Source of the DNA: Bacteroidota bacterium
GTDB taxonomy: Bacteria; Bacteroidota; Bacteroidia; Bacteroidales; WCHB1-69
Assembly (NCBI GenBank): GCA_023392945.1
Contig: JAEWNB010000015.1
Coordinates: forward strand, 1-11,498
Direction of reading: 5' to 3'
DNA: 11,498 bases
Shown: positions 1 through 6,718 of the stretch, piece by piece
Numbering within the stretch: position 1 is the stretch's first letter
Layout of the letters: each line of letters begins with the position of its first letter
Notes under the pieces: model-generated
What the model saw: only the letters and a program-made list of their open reading frames with translations
What the model was told of the DNA's origin: nothing
Database searches by the model: none
Program-made: the position numbers and the translations under genes

Positions 1-393
1 GGGGGCATTTTCTTTGGTTCAGAAAATCCCCAAGAAATAAGAGAATGGTACAGCGAAAAATTGGGAATTGTTCTTGATGATTATGGTGCTGCATTTGAAT
101 TCAGAAATGCCAATAGACCTGACGAAATCAATTATCTAAGATGGAGTCCGATGCAACAGGGAAGTGATTACTTCATTCCTTCAAAAAAAGAGTTCATGAT
201 AAATTACAGGGTTCAAAACATTGAAGGAATGGTCCGTAATTTGAAAGGGAAAGGCGTTACAGTCTTAGACTCGATTTCCACCTATGAGTATGGGAAATTT
301 GTTCATATAATAGATCCTGAAGGAAACAAAATTGAGCTTTGGGAACCAATAGACAGTATCTTAACCAAAATTGGTAGTAAAACAACAAAATAG
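1..393 (+). CDS. VOC family (glyoxalase/bleomycin-resistance fold) protein, 5' truncated by window edge
   Basis: The reading frame is open from base 1 and ends at TAA 391-393, giving 130 visible residues. It opens with GGIFFGSENPQEIREWY and closes with IIDPEGNKIELWEP. These are the first beta strand and helix, and the last strand, of a single VOC module, in which the Glu of IELWEP is normally the metal-binding residue. Family members of this type run about 125-140 residues, so probably only a handful of N-terminal residues lie outside the window. The TTG at position 61 is internal and not the start. The central block (PSKKEFMINYRVQNIEGM, then YEYGKFVHIIDPEG) resembles the stand-alone VOC proteins common in Bacteroidota and other bacteria. 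Their substrate is usually unknown, so neither glyoxalase nor antibiotic-resistance activity should be assumed. No clear terminator follows. Confidence 0.85.
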   Translation, partial: GGIFFGSENPQEIREWYSEKLGIVLDDYGAAFEFRNANRPDEINYLRWSPMQQGSDYFIPSKKEFMINYRVQNIEGMVRNLKGKGVTVLDSISTYEYGKFVHIIDPEGNKIELWEPIDSILTKIGSKTTK

Positions 394-469
394 CAATCAA
401 TAATCCCCATAATTTTTAAAGAGTCAGCATTAAAATTTACGCACAAAAAAAATATCTATTAGAAAGAAA

Positions 470-500
470 TTGAATACTTTTTATTACATTTTTACGTTTT
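470..500 (+). promoter_or_regulatory. Possible Bacteroidota-type promoter for the DUF4153 gene
   Basis: TTG at 470-472 is followed after 20 bases by TACGTTTT at 493-500. This matches the Bacteroidota -33 (TTG) and -7 (TAnnTTTG) arrangement except for the last base. It would place the transcript start near 505 and leave a leader of about 60 bases, containing the short TACC-GAAA-GGTA hairpin at 521-532. The region is very AT-rich, so a chance match is possible. Confidence 0.3.
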
Positions 501-564
501 AAAAAACTATATTATACCACTACCGAAAGGTAAAACTTTTATTTATTAATTAATTTTCAATATC

Positions 565-1827
565 ATGACTGAAAATCAAATTAAGGACAACATAGATAAT
601 CCGGCTCAGCTTGAGCTGTTGTTTAGGGGTGACAAAAAGGGCTTCCAAAAAGCTTTTTATTCTGTTTATGAAGAAATATCAGCACATCAAGCGGCAGAAT
701 TTTGGAAAAATCGACTTGAGCAAGAATTTTCCACCACTATCGATAAAAAAATTAGTATTTCAGAAATTTTATTATTGTTATTAACTTGTGTAGTTACTTG
801 CTTTCTTATTCAGATTCCCAACATATTCAATCTTTACTATACTGATGAAATCTTTTATCAAAGGAATGCCGGATTGATAGTTATTTTTGGAATAACAGCA
901 TTTCTATATATTTCTAAAAAGCAACTTGTTCTCAGGAATATTATAATATCCTTACTTGTTTTTATTGGAAGTGCAGTCTATGTAAATCTTTTACCTGTCA
1001 ACAGTGATAGTCAATCGATCATTTTGGTTTATTTACATTTACCTTTAATGTTATGGTGTTTACTTGGATTGGTATACATAAATTATGATGTGAAGAATAT
1101 TAATTTAAAAATTGACTACATAAAGTTTAATGGAGATTTGGCAATATGGTTTGTACTCATTCTCGTTGCCGGGATGATTTTAACCTTTATTACATTAGGA
1201 TTATTTAATGCCGCCGGAGTCTCCATTGAAGAGTTTTATTTCGACTATATTGTGGTATGCGGACTAGTTTCAGCTCCGATTATTTCAACGTACATCATAA
1301 AACATCAGTCAGGACTAACAAACAAGCTTGCTCCTATTATTGCAAGGCTTTTCACTCCCTTAGTATTGCTTACCCTGATTTGTTATTTGATCTCAATTCC
1401 GATTGTTGGGCAAGACCCTTTTCACGATCGTGATTTTCTATTAATCTTTAACATAATGCTGCTTGGCGTCATGTCTCTAATCACTTTTTCCGTTTCGGAA
1501 ACTTCCAGTTCCGAAAAACAGCGTTTCAATGAAATCATCTTGCTGATAACGACTTTTGTTGCTATACTTATTGATTTAGGGGCATTATCAGCCATCCTAT
1601 ATAGACTTGGAGAATATGGTTTAACGCCTAATAGAATTGCTGTGTTGGTTTCAAATTTGCTTATATTAACCAATCTCATTTTCGTTTTAATCAACTTAAT
1701 ACAGGTTAATTTTATGAAAAGAGAGCTTACCAAGGTTGAATCAACAATTTCAAGATTTCTCTATATTTACGCATTTTGGACAATTTTTGTAGTTTTCATT
1801 TTCCCTCTCCTTTTCGGATTTAAGTAA
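565..1827 (+). CDS. DUF4153-type polytopic membrane protein
   Basis: This 420-residue protein starts at ATG 565 and ends at TAA 1825-1827. It has a soluble, charged N-terminal segment of about 60 residues (NPAQLELLFRGDKKGFQKAF, then a HQAAEFWKNRLE stretch). About 11 hydrophobic segments follow, spread from residue 65 to the C-terminus, for example ISEILLLLLTCVVTCFLIQI and FWTIFVVFIFPLLFGF. The N-terminal phrase with 'NPxQLExLFR' and 'FWKxRLE' and the multi-pass body fit the DUF4153 family of Bacteroidota, which has no established biochemical function; members are commonly 400-600 residues. There is no signal peptide; the first transmembrane segment would serve for insertion into the inner membrane. 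It stands alone as a transcription unit, convergent with osmC. The family call comes from recognised sequence style rather than a search; the membrane topology is directly visible. Confidence 0.75.
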   Translation: MTENQIKDNIDNPAQLELLFRGDKKGFQKAFYSVYEEISAHQAAEFWKNRLEQEFSTTIDKKISISEILLLLLTCVVTCFLIQIPNIFNLYYTDEIFYQRNAGLIVIFGITAFLYISKKQLVLRNIIISLLVFIGSAVYVNLLPVNSDSQSIILVYLHLPLMLWCLLGLVYINYDVKNINLKIDYIKFNGDLAIWFVLILVAGMILTFITLGLFNAAGVSIEEFYFDYIVVCGLVSAPIISTYIIKHQSGLTNKLAPIIARLFTPLVLLTLICYLISIPIVGQDPFHDRDFLLIFNIMLLGVMSLITFSVSETSSSEKQRFNEIILLITTFVAILIDLGALSAILYRLGEYGLTPNRIAVLVSNLLILTNLIFVLINLIQVNFMKRELTKVESTISRFLYIYAFWTIFVVFIFPLLFGFK

Positions 1828-1851
1828 GATGACATGTGAATATTCTTAATA

Positions 1852-1892
1852 TCAAGATCTTTTGCCTTTAAGTGCAATGAAAAAGATCTTGA
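1852..1892. repeat. 12-bp perfect inverted repeat between convergent genes
   Basis: The left arm TCAAGATCTTTT (1852-1863) and right arm AAAAGATCTTGA (1881-1892) are perfect reverse complements separated by 17 bases. The loop can pair further (TTGC 1862-1865 with GCAA 1874-1877) as an alternative. It begins 25 bases after the DUF4153 stop and lies 3' to osmC as well, so a bidirectional terminator or 3'-end-protecting hairpin is plausible. Neither side is followed by a clear run of T in its own transcript, which weakens the intrinsic-terminator reading. Each arm also contains the 8-base palindrome AAGATCTT. Confidence 0.5.
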
Positions 1893-1923
1893 AAAGATGA
1901 TCTAAAAATTGCGACAGGTTGCA

Positions 1924-1990
1924 GCAAAATTTATATTAGTATTAAAGCAAATTTATATTAGTTTAAAATTTATTTCTATTAGTATTAAAA
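1924..1990. repeat. Short AT-rich iterated repeat (TATTAGT units)
   Basis: GCAAAATTTATATTAGT (1924-1940) is repeated as GCAAATTTATATTAGT (1947-1962), and the 13-mer TATTAGTATTAAA at 1934-1946 recurs exactly at 1977-1989. The TATTAGT core therefore occurs three times, at 1934, 1956 and 1977, with spacings of 22 and 21 bases. The region is downstream of both flanking genes and holds no open reading frame of note. Function is unknown; it may be simple slippage-derived sequence. Confidence 0.5.
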
Positions 1991-2026
1991 TTTTCTTCCG
2001 CTGAAATCACCTTCAAACCGAGAAAA

Positions 2027-2446
2027 TTAATTAACCAACGATACAGATAAGGTAATATGGGTATTCAGCAATTTGGATATCGGACAAATTTGCTTTGCTT
2101 TTTCCGCAATTTCACGAAACTTTTCTTCGGAGATACCTTCAACAATTCCCTTCAATCCAAGATGGATATTGGTTATGATGCCATCTTCAAAAGTCAGTTT
2201 TGCCTCAGTATCCAAATTTGTCGGAGTAAAACCATTTTCTCCTAATAAAAAACTCAGCTGCATTGTAAAACATCCTGAATGGGCAGCAGCAATAAGCTCT
2301 TCCGGATTCGTCCCTACTCCATCTTCAAATCTTGTTTTAAAAGAATATGGTGAATTCTGTAAAACAGTACTCTGAGTGGTTAAGGTTCCTTTTCCATCTT
2401 TCCCGGGCCCTTTCCAATTGGCACTTGCTCTTCTAATAAATTTCAT
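2027..2446 (-). CDS. osmC: OsmC/Ohr-family hydroperoxide peroxidase
   Basis: This 139-residue protein starts at ATG 2446 (reverse strand). OsmC-family enzymes reduce organic or fatty-acid hydroperoxides in the cytoplasm, using a reactive Cys that forms a disulfide with a second Cys. Here the peroxidatic Cys is C59 in AAAHSGCFTMQLS, the resolving Cys is C121 in QICPISKLLN, and the active-site Arg and Glu positions are matched by R39 and E49/E50 (RFEDGVGTNPEELIAAAHSG). The NPEELIAAAHSGC signature and the N-terminal MKFIRRASANWKGPGKDGKG are typical of the OsmC branch rather than Ohr. Length agrees with the family (about 140). It is a single-gene unit, divergent from the YD-repeat gene, and a PerR/Fur-like dyad lies just upstream at 2469-2483. 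The exact peroxide substrate cannot be read from the sequence. Confidence 0.93.
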   Translation of the reverse strand: MKFIRRASANWKGPGKDGKGTLTTQSTVLQNSPYSFKTRFEDGVGTNPEELIAAAHSGCFTMQLSFLLGENGFTPTNLDTEAKLTFEDGIITNIHLGLKGIVEGISEEKFREIAEKAKQICPISKLLNTHITLSVSLVN

Positions 2447-2468
2447 CTTGCTTAATTTTAATGATTAT

Positions 2469-2483
2469 CTATAATAATTATCT
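2469..2483 (-). promoter_or_regulatory. Candidate PerR/Fur-like operator upstream of osmC
   Basis: CTATAATAATTATCT contains the perfect 5-1-5 dyad ATAAT-A-ATTAT (2471-2481) and matches the PerR box consensus TTATAATNATTATAA at 11 of its 14 defined positions. It lies about 23-37 bases before the osmC start codon. A peroxide-responsive repressor site there would make functional sense. In DNA this AT-rich a chance match is quite possible, and no regulator gene is in view. Confidence 0.3.
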
Positions 2484-2594
2484 TTATTGAATTGATAAAA
2501 CAAAAAATCAAAGGAAATTGTTTAAATTGAGGTTGCACAAAATTTACTTATTTTAAAGAATCCCATTATTTCATAAAAAATGTTATTGCATATA

Positions 2595-2623
2595 TTGAAT
2601 TGATTTCCTTTTTTTTATATTTG
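2595..2623 (+). promoter_or_regulatory. Bacteroidota-type promoter for the YD-repeat/yraN unit
   Basis: TTG at 2595-2597, an 18-base spacer and TATATTTG at 2616-2623 match the Bacteroidota -33/-7 consensus (TTG, TAnnTTTG). Transcription would start near 2628-2631, about 12 bases before ATG 2642. This rules out the upstream in-frame codon at 2600 as a start, because it would not be in the transcript. Confidence 0.6.
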
Positions 2624-2641
2624 CAAATAAATATAAATACA

Positions 2642-3415
2642 ATGAATTCGGAAGAAGATATAATCACAAACCCAGTTTACAAATCAAAAAATAATGAGTG
2701 GGATGAAAATCAACTTAATGGCAGTATAAAATCAGTTAAAACATTAAGTTACTCTGTTAATGTTTGTGAAGGTGAAATTGAGAAGCTGTTATTACTATCC
2801 TCATTCGTAAAAAACTACAATTTACAAGGGCAGATTGTTTCTGCTTATAGTCTCTATGAAGATGGCTCCCCTGTTTGGGAATACATATTCAATGGTCAAC
2901 CTTCAGAACTTGTACTTAACTGTGATTGTTTCAATTCCAAAAAAGAATTAGAAGAGCGAATAATCTACCATTATGATAAGCAAGGAAACCTTACTGCTAA
3001 AATCTGTACTGATAAGGATGGAAAACAGCTATGGAAAATTGCGTTTTTTTATAATGAGGAAGGATTTTTATTGATGAAGGAATTTTTTACGGATAATAAT
3101 CAGCAGATTCACAAATACAGGGATTTCCAATATGATGAGAAAGGTCATCTGTTACAAATGTATGATTGTCCTGATACTCACTCCACATCCGAGATGCCCG
3201 ATCATTTTTTCGACTTTAAAATATCATATAAATACGATGAAAATGGGGAAATAACAGAACGCTGTGAGACATCCCCTTCAGGAAGAAAAAATATTACGCA
3301 ATTTGAATACAAATATGATAATCACGGCAACTGGATTCAAAAGAAGGAGATAGCTCTCCCACTCAATATACTTACCGGCATAAAAGAAAGAGTAATCGAA
3401 TACTACCATGACTAA
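2642..3415 (+). CDS. YD-repeat (RHS-like) small protein of unknown function
   Basis: From ATG 2642 this encodes 257 residues ending at TAA 3413-3415. A longer frame opens at 2600 but lies inside the promoter, so ATG 2642 is preferred. The C-terminal 150 residues contain five loosely spaced YD-like units: YHYDKQGNL (109-117), FFYNEEGFL (135-143), FQYDEKGHL (162-170), YKYDENGEI (196-204) and YKYDNHGNW (223-231). The chain ends in KERVIEYYHD. The Y-x-Y-D-x-x-G-N/H pattern and the terminal 'GNWxxK...ER.IEYY' phrase are shared with short RHS-type beta-strand repeat proteins. No signal peptide, lipobox or toxin-like C-terminal domain is visible, so it is not an evident polymorphic toxin. Its final 8 bases overlap the start of yraN, implying co-translation. 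Function unknown. Confidence 0.75.
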   Translation: MNSEEDIITNPVYKSKNNEWDENQLNGSIKSVKTLSYSVNVCEGEIEKLLLLSSFVKNYNLQGQIVSAYSLYEDGSPVWEYIFNGQPSELVLNCDCFNSKKELEERIIYHYDKQGNLTAKICTDKDGKQLWKIAFFYNEEGFLLMKEFFTDNNQQIHKYRDFQYDEKGHLLQMYDCPDTHSTSEMPDHFFDFKISYKYDENGEITERCETSPSGRKNITQFEYKYDNHGNWIQKKEIALPLNILTGIKERVIEYYHD

Positions 3416-3770
3416 CACTAATGAACTTGGAAAAGAAGGAGAAGAACTTGCAAAAAATTTTCTAATTAATCTCAACTACTCCATAATCGAAACAAACTGG
3501 CATTTTGGACATTTGGAAATCGACATTATTGCCGAAAACCCATCCACTATCATCTTCTGTGAAGTCAAGACACGAAGCTCTGACAAGTTGGGGAGTCCTG
3601 AAACTTCTGTCACTTTCCAGAAACAGCGAAATATCATAAAAGCAGCCAACCACTTTGTGCTAAAGAACGGCATCAACAAAGAAGTTCGTTTTGATATAAT
3701 TTCGATTGTTCAAAAAAAGAATGGACCTGCCATTCAGCATATTCCTGATGCCTATACCCCAAGATGGTAA
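3408..3770 (+). CDS. yraN: YraN/UPF0102 family nuclease-like protein
   Basis: This 120-residue protein starts at ATG 3408, within the last codons of the preceding gene, and ends at TAA 3768-3770. It shows the UPF0102 pattern: GKEGEELAKNFL (8-19), N30-W31, then EID (37-39) and CEVKTRSS (51-58). These correspond to the E-x-D and E-x-K elements of a PD-(D/E)xK-type nuclease fold, with E37, D39, E52 and K54 visible. SPETSVTFQKQRNIIKAANHFV (63-84) follows as the usual helix. Length is normal for the family (about 115-130). UPF0102 proteins are nearly universal in bacteria and resemble Holliday-junction resolvases structurally, but their physiological substrate is not firmly established. The start overlaps the YD-repeat gene by 8 bases, suggesting translational coupling. 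The stop codon directly abuts the stop of the convergent TMTC-like gene with no base between. Confidence 0.93.
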   Translation: MTNTNELGKEGEELAKNFLINLNYSIIETNWHFGHLEIDIIAENPSTIIFCEVKTRSSDKLGSPETSVTFQKQRNIIKAANHFVLKNGINKEVRFDIISIVQKKNGPAIQHIPDAYTPRW

Positions 3771-5792
3771 TTAACGGGGCAATTTAGCCATCCATTGTTT
3801 ATATTTAGCAAGGTCTCCTTTGTTATTGTAAACATTGGCAATATTCTTAATAACATTGGTATTGGTCGTATCAAGTTCGTAGGCTTTACTAAACATAGTC
3901 AGAGCCTTGTCCAGCTTTCCTTGAATTGCATAAGCAACCCCAAGATTTTCCAGCGCACTTACAAAATTTGGATTTATAGCCAATGCTTTTTCCAAATAGA
4001 TTATGGAGCTGTCAATATTATTCATTCCCATTCCCAAAATTTTTCCTTTCATATTATAGGCATCAGCACTTTTTGGATTGGTTTTAAGATATTGATTAAT
4101 GATTTCCAAAGCTCCTTTTACATCCTTATCATTGAGCTTGTCACTTGCAACTTTAACAGCTGAGTTTGCTTTTGCAGTCAGCGCAATATTCATATTTTCA
4201 ATCATCGCTGTGTTTTGAGGATCAATAATGGCTGCATTTTTATAAAATTGATAGGACAAATCATAATCTCCCTTATAATAATAAAGCTCTCCCAAAAGCA
4301 TATGTGCATTAAAAGCCGTACTGTCTAATTCAATAGCTTTGAACAAATATTTTAGAGATTTATCATAATCTTTTTCCTTATTAATCTCCTTATAAAGCTT
4401 CACATAGCTCCCACCCGCAGAGATATTGCACTTAATGCTATTGGAAGAAGTGTTTACATCAGTAGTAAAGAGAGTTACATCATTTTTCCAGACAAAATTA
4501 CGGGCAAATGTTTTTACAGTATAGAGCGAAAAAAAGATAATAAAGATCACCGGCAGTATTGTGGAAGAAAATTTATGTTTACTCAGTTTCAATATTAAAG
4601 CTGATAGTATTATGGTAAAACCTAAAAGTGGTATAAAGACGAACCGTTCGTTCATAAAAGTGCCCACATTGAAAAACAGATTTGAAGTTGCAGAAAAAGT
4701 GAAGATAAAGAAAAGAATGCCGAAAGATATTAAATTCTTTTTCTTCAAATTTTTTATAGCATAGAAAATCATAAAGAGGAAAAAGAGAAGCAGCAAAATA
4801 ACTACAGGATTGGAGAAATCAGTAATCTGAATTTGCTTTGGATAATAGTCATGAGTAAGAGGATGAGGAAAAATCAACAATTTAAGATAAATACCCCATG
4901 TAAAAATAACGGTAGCGATCTCTTGCATTTTTGAAGAAAAGACGAAAGGATTATTGAGGATATTAGGATACGTTTCCTTCACCATAAAGGCTCCTAACAC
5001 TTCATTTCTCACAACCAGAAAAAAAACTGACGCAAGCAACGCAGGGAGAATTGTCAAAACCCAATCTGTTTTTGTTTTGGGAATATTCATAAAATAGAGG
5101 GCCAATGGGATTACAAACAAAAAAGTAATACTATTTTCCTTTGAAAAAAGCCCAATAGTCATGGTAAAGAAAGAGAGAATCAAAAAAAGCGGATTTTTAT
5201 TAGACATAAATTTAATCACACACCACAAAGTGGCAAAGGCACCAAGCATCGACAGAATCTCATCACGTCCCTTAATATTGGCAACCGCCTCCGTATGAAG
5301 TGGATGCAAAGCAAAGAGGAGTGCCGCAAGGAAAGGTAATGACAAATACCACCGGGGATCATCGTAGCGAGCAAAGATTCTCTTCAGGACATTATATATG
5401 AGCATACAGAGCATAGCATACAGGAGAATATTGACAAAGTGACTTATAAAAGGCAAAGCACTACCGGTAAAAAGTTCTTCATTTTGAGGAGCTCTGTTAA
5501 GACCGGCCTTTTCTTTTACTTTTTGCCCGAAAATTTCATATTCAAGAATAAAGGTTATCTGCGCCAACGGTCTATATCGACCACCAGCAACCAATTTTTT
5601 TTCATGACCAAAGTATCCTGAAAAAGAATCTTTAGTCAAGACATCCTTAACCCCGTCAAATCCTTTAACAGTATAATCATTTTCAAAAATAACCAGCCGA
5701 TCATCCAGTGCATAATCCAAAAAGCAGGTATTCGCATAGGCTAATGCCACTAAAATAAAAATCACCAGATTCCGTATAAACTTAGTGCTCAT
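3771..5792 (-). CDS. TMTC-like (DUF1736) membrane protein with C-terminal TPR repeats, putative glycosyltransferase
   Basis: This 673-residue protein starts at ATG 5792. Residues 1-430 are multi-pass membrane sequence with the landmarks of the TMTC/protein O-mannosyltransferase-like superfamily: an acidic pair ALDDR at 28-32 in the first extracytoplasmic loop, GRYRPLAQ (71-78), HPLHTEAVANIKGRDE (163-178), FSKEN (216-220), a DUF1736-like stretch (about 255-330, with IFPHPLTHDYYP) and ERFVFIP (382-388). From about 450 the protein is soluble, with TPR-type helices such as KSLKYLFKAIELD (478-490), AHMLLGELYYYKGDYDLSY (496-514), IIYLEKALAINPN (597-609) and LENLGVAYAIQGKLDKAL (614-631). In animals TMTC proteins transfer mannose to cadherins; bacterial relatives have no settled substrate. 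The gene is coupled to kdsA through an ATGA overlap, pointing to an envelope glycan or glycoprotein role, which is inference. It may instead be annotated simply as a TPR protein. Confidence 0.82.
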   Translation of the reverse strand: MSTKFIRNLVIFILVALAYANTCFLDYALDDRLVIFENDYTVKGFDGVKDVLTKDSFSGYFGHEKKLVAGGRYRPLAQITFILEYEIFGQKVKEKAGLNRAPQNEELFTGSALPFISHFVNILLYAMLCMLIYNVLKRIFARYDDPRWYLSLPFLAALLFALHPLHTEAVANIKGRDEILSMLGAFATLWCVIKFMSNKNPLFLILSFFTMTIGLFSKENSITFLFVIPLALYFMNIPKTKTDWVLTILPALLASVFFLVVRNEVLGAFMVKETYPNILNNPFVFSSKMQEIATVIFTWGIYLKLLIFPHPLTHDYYPKQIQITDFSNPVVILLLLFFLFMIFYAIKNLKKKNLISFGILFFIFTFSATSNLFFNVGTFMNERFVFIPLLGFTIILSALILKLSKHKFSSTILPVIFIIFFSLYTVKTFARNFVWKNDVTLFTTDVNTSSNSIKCNISAGGSYVKLYKEINKEKDYDKSLKYLFKAIELDSTAFNAHMLLGELYYYKGDYDLSYQFYKNAAIIDPQNTAMIENMNIALTAKANSAVKVASDKLNDKDVKGALEIINQYLKTNPKSADAYNMKGKILGMGMNNIDSSIIYLEKALAINPNFVSALENLGVAYAIQGKLDKALTMFSKAYELDTTNTNVIKNIANVYNNKGDLAKYKQWMAKLPR

Positions 5793-6580
5793 AAAATTGC
5801 TTTTCTAATCTTTAACAACTTAGTTAACAAACCCATTAGTTCATTCAGAGGAAGCATATTAGCTCCATCAGAAAGGGCTTTGGAGGGTTCCGGATGTGTT
5901 TCAATAAAAAGACCATCAAAACCGACAGCTATTCCGGCTTTTGCGATTGTTTCAATCAGGTCAGGTCTTCCGCCGGTAATACCATGGGTTTGATTGGGCA
6001 ATTGAAGAGAATGAGTACAGTCGAGAACACAAGGGCAATTGTTTGATTTCAATTCTTTTATGCCACGGAAATCCACAATCAGATCCTGATAGCCAAAGGT
6101 AGTACCCCGTTCAGTAATCATCACCTTATCATTACCGGCATTTCGTATTTTTTCAACAGCGAACCTCATAGCTTCAGGAGAGAGGAATTGACCTTTTTTT
6201 ATATTGACAAATTTGCCGGTTTTAGCAGCTCCCACCAACAAATCGGTTTGTCTGCATAAAAAAGCCGGAATTTGAAGTACATCAGCTACCTGTGCAGCGA
6301 TATGTGCTTCATTTTCCGAGTGAATATCAGTCACTATCGGCACATTGAAAGTAGATTTAATATCGGCCAAAATATCCAAAGCTTTATCATCTCCAATACC
6401 GGTAAAAGAACTCAGGGAAGATCTATTTGCTTTTTTATAAGAAGCTTTATAAAAAAAAGGGATATCCAAAGCCTTGCATATATTAGAGCATTCTTTGGCA
6501 ATTTGGGTAGTAATTTCTTTGTTTTCAACGACACAAGGTCCTGCAATAAGAAAGAAATTTTGATTAAATTCAGGTATCAT
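5789..6580 (-). CDS. kdsA: 3-deoxy-D-manno-octulosonate 8-phosphate synthase, metal-dependent class
   Basis: KdsA condenses phosphoenolpyruvate with D-arabinose 5-phosphate to KDO 8-phosphate, the committed step to the inner-core sugar of lipopolysaccharide. The preferred start is ATG 6580 (263 residues). A longer frame begins with TTG 6601, but that codon sits inside the promoter -7 element. Visible motifs are LIAGPCVVE (12-20), KASYKKANRSS (45-55), IPAFLCRQTDLL (104-115), KKGQF (128-132), ERGTTFGY (157-164), THSLQLP (189-195) and ETHPEPSKALSDGA (227-240). C16, H190, E227 and D238 have the same spacing as the four metal ligands of the Aquifex aeolicus enzyme. The metal-independent E. coli type carries Asn in place of that Cys, so this is a metal-dependent enzyme. 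The stop overlaps the next gene's start as ATGA. Confidence 0.95.
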   Translation of the reverse strand: MIPEFNQNFFLIAGPCVVENKEITTQIAKECSNICKALDIPFFYKASYKKANRSSLSSFTGIGDDKALDILADIKSTFNVPIVTDIHSENEAHIAAQVADVLQIPAFLCRQTDLLVGAAKTGKFVNIKKGQFLSPEAMRFAVEKIRNAGNDKVMITERGTTFGYQDLIVDFRGIKELKSNNCPCVLDCTHSLQLPNQTHGITGGRPDLIETIAKAGIAVGFDGLFIETHPEPSKALSDGANMLPLNELMGLLTKLLKIRKAIL

Positions 6581-6598
6581 AATTTGAATATTATGGGA

Positions 6599-6606
6599 CA
6601 AAAATA
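6599..6606 (-). promoter_or_regulatory. kdsA promoter -7 element (TATTTTTG)
   Basis: On the reverse strand TATTTTTG fits TAnnTTTG exactly. It ends 18 bases before ATG 6580, giving a very short leader. The upstream in-frame TTG (6601-6599) overlaps it, which argues against the longer kdsA start. The -33 region is poor (TTC rather than TTG about 17 bases upstream). Confidence 0.55.
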
Positions 6607-6718
6607 CGAAAATTAATTATCTTGAATCATTAAAAAGTTTAGTTTCATTATTAAGTTTAGGGAGAAGTATCTTTAATTTTATCAAAAAAAAATGATGATA
6701 TAATTCATATTTATTTTC

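Noticed and set aside
1894..1930. TTGCGACAGGTTGCAGCAA as a terminator or palindromic site between the convergent genes
   Set aside because: Only four outer bases pair (TTGC with GCAA) and the interior is not symmetric; the following A-run on the plus strand makes a short T-run on the minus strand, but the stem is too weak.
2073..2375. Open frames on the plus strand inside osmC
   Set aside because: They are antisense shadows of a gene with a complete OsmC active site; no promoter motif and no recognisable protein.
2600..2641. Extended N-terminus of the YD-repeat protein (MISFFLYLQININT) as a signal peptide
   Set aside because: It overlaps the TATATTTG promoter element, lacks basic residues before the hydrophobic run and has no cleavage site; ATG 2642 is the better start.
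2642..3770. YD-repeat protein plus YraN as a toxin/immunity or RHS effector system
   Set aside because: No secretion signal, no RHS core-cleavage motif, no variable toxin tip, and YraN is a widespread conserved protein rather than an immunity protein.
6635..6660. Direct repeat AAGTTTAG (6635-6642 and 6653-6660) between kdsA and tsaC as a regulator site
   Set aside because: Eight bases, AT-rich, no symmetry and only two copies; expected by chance in this base composition.
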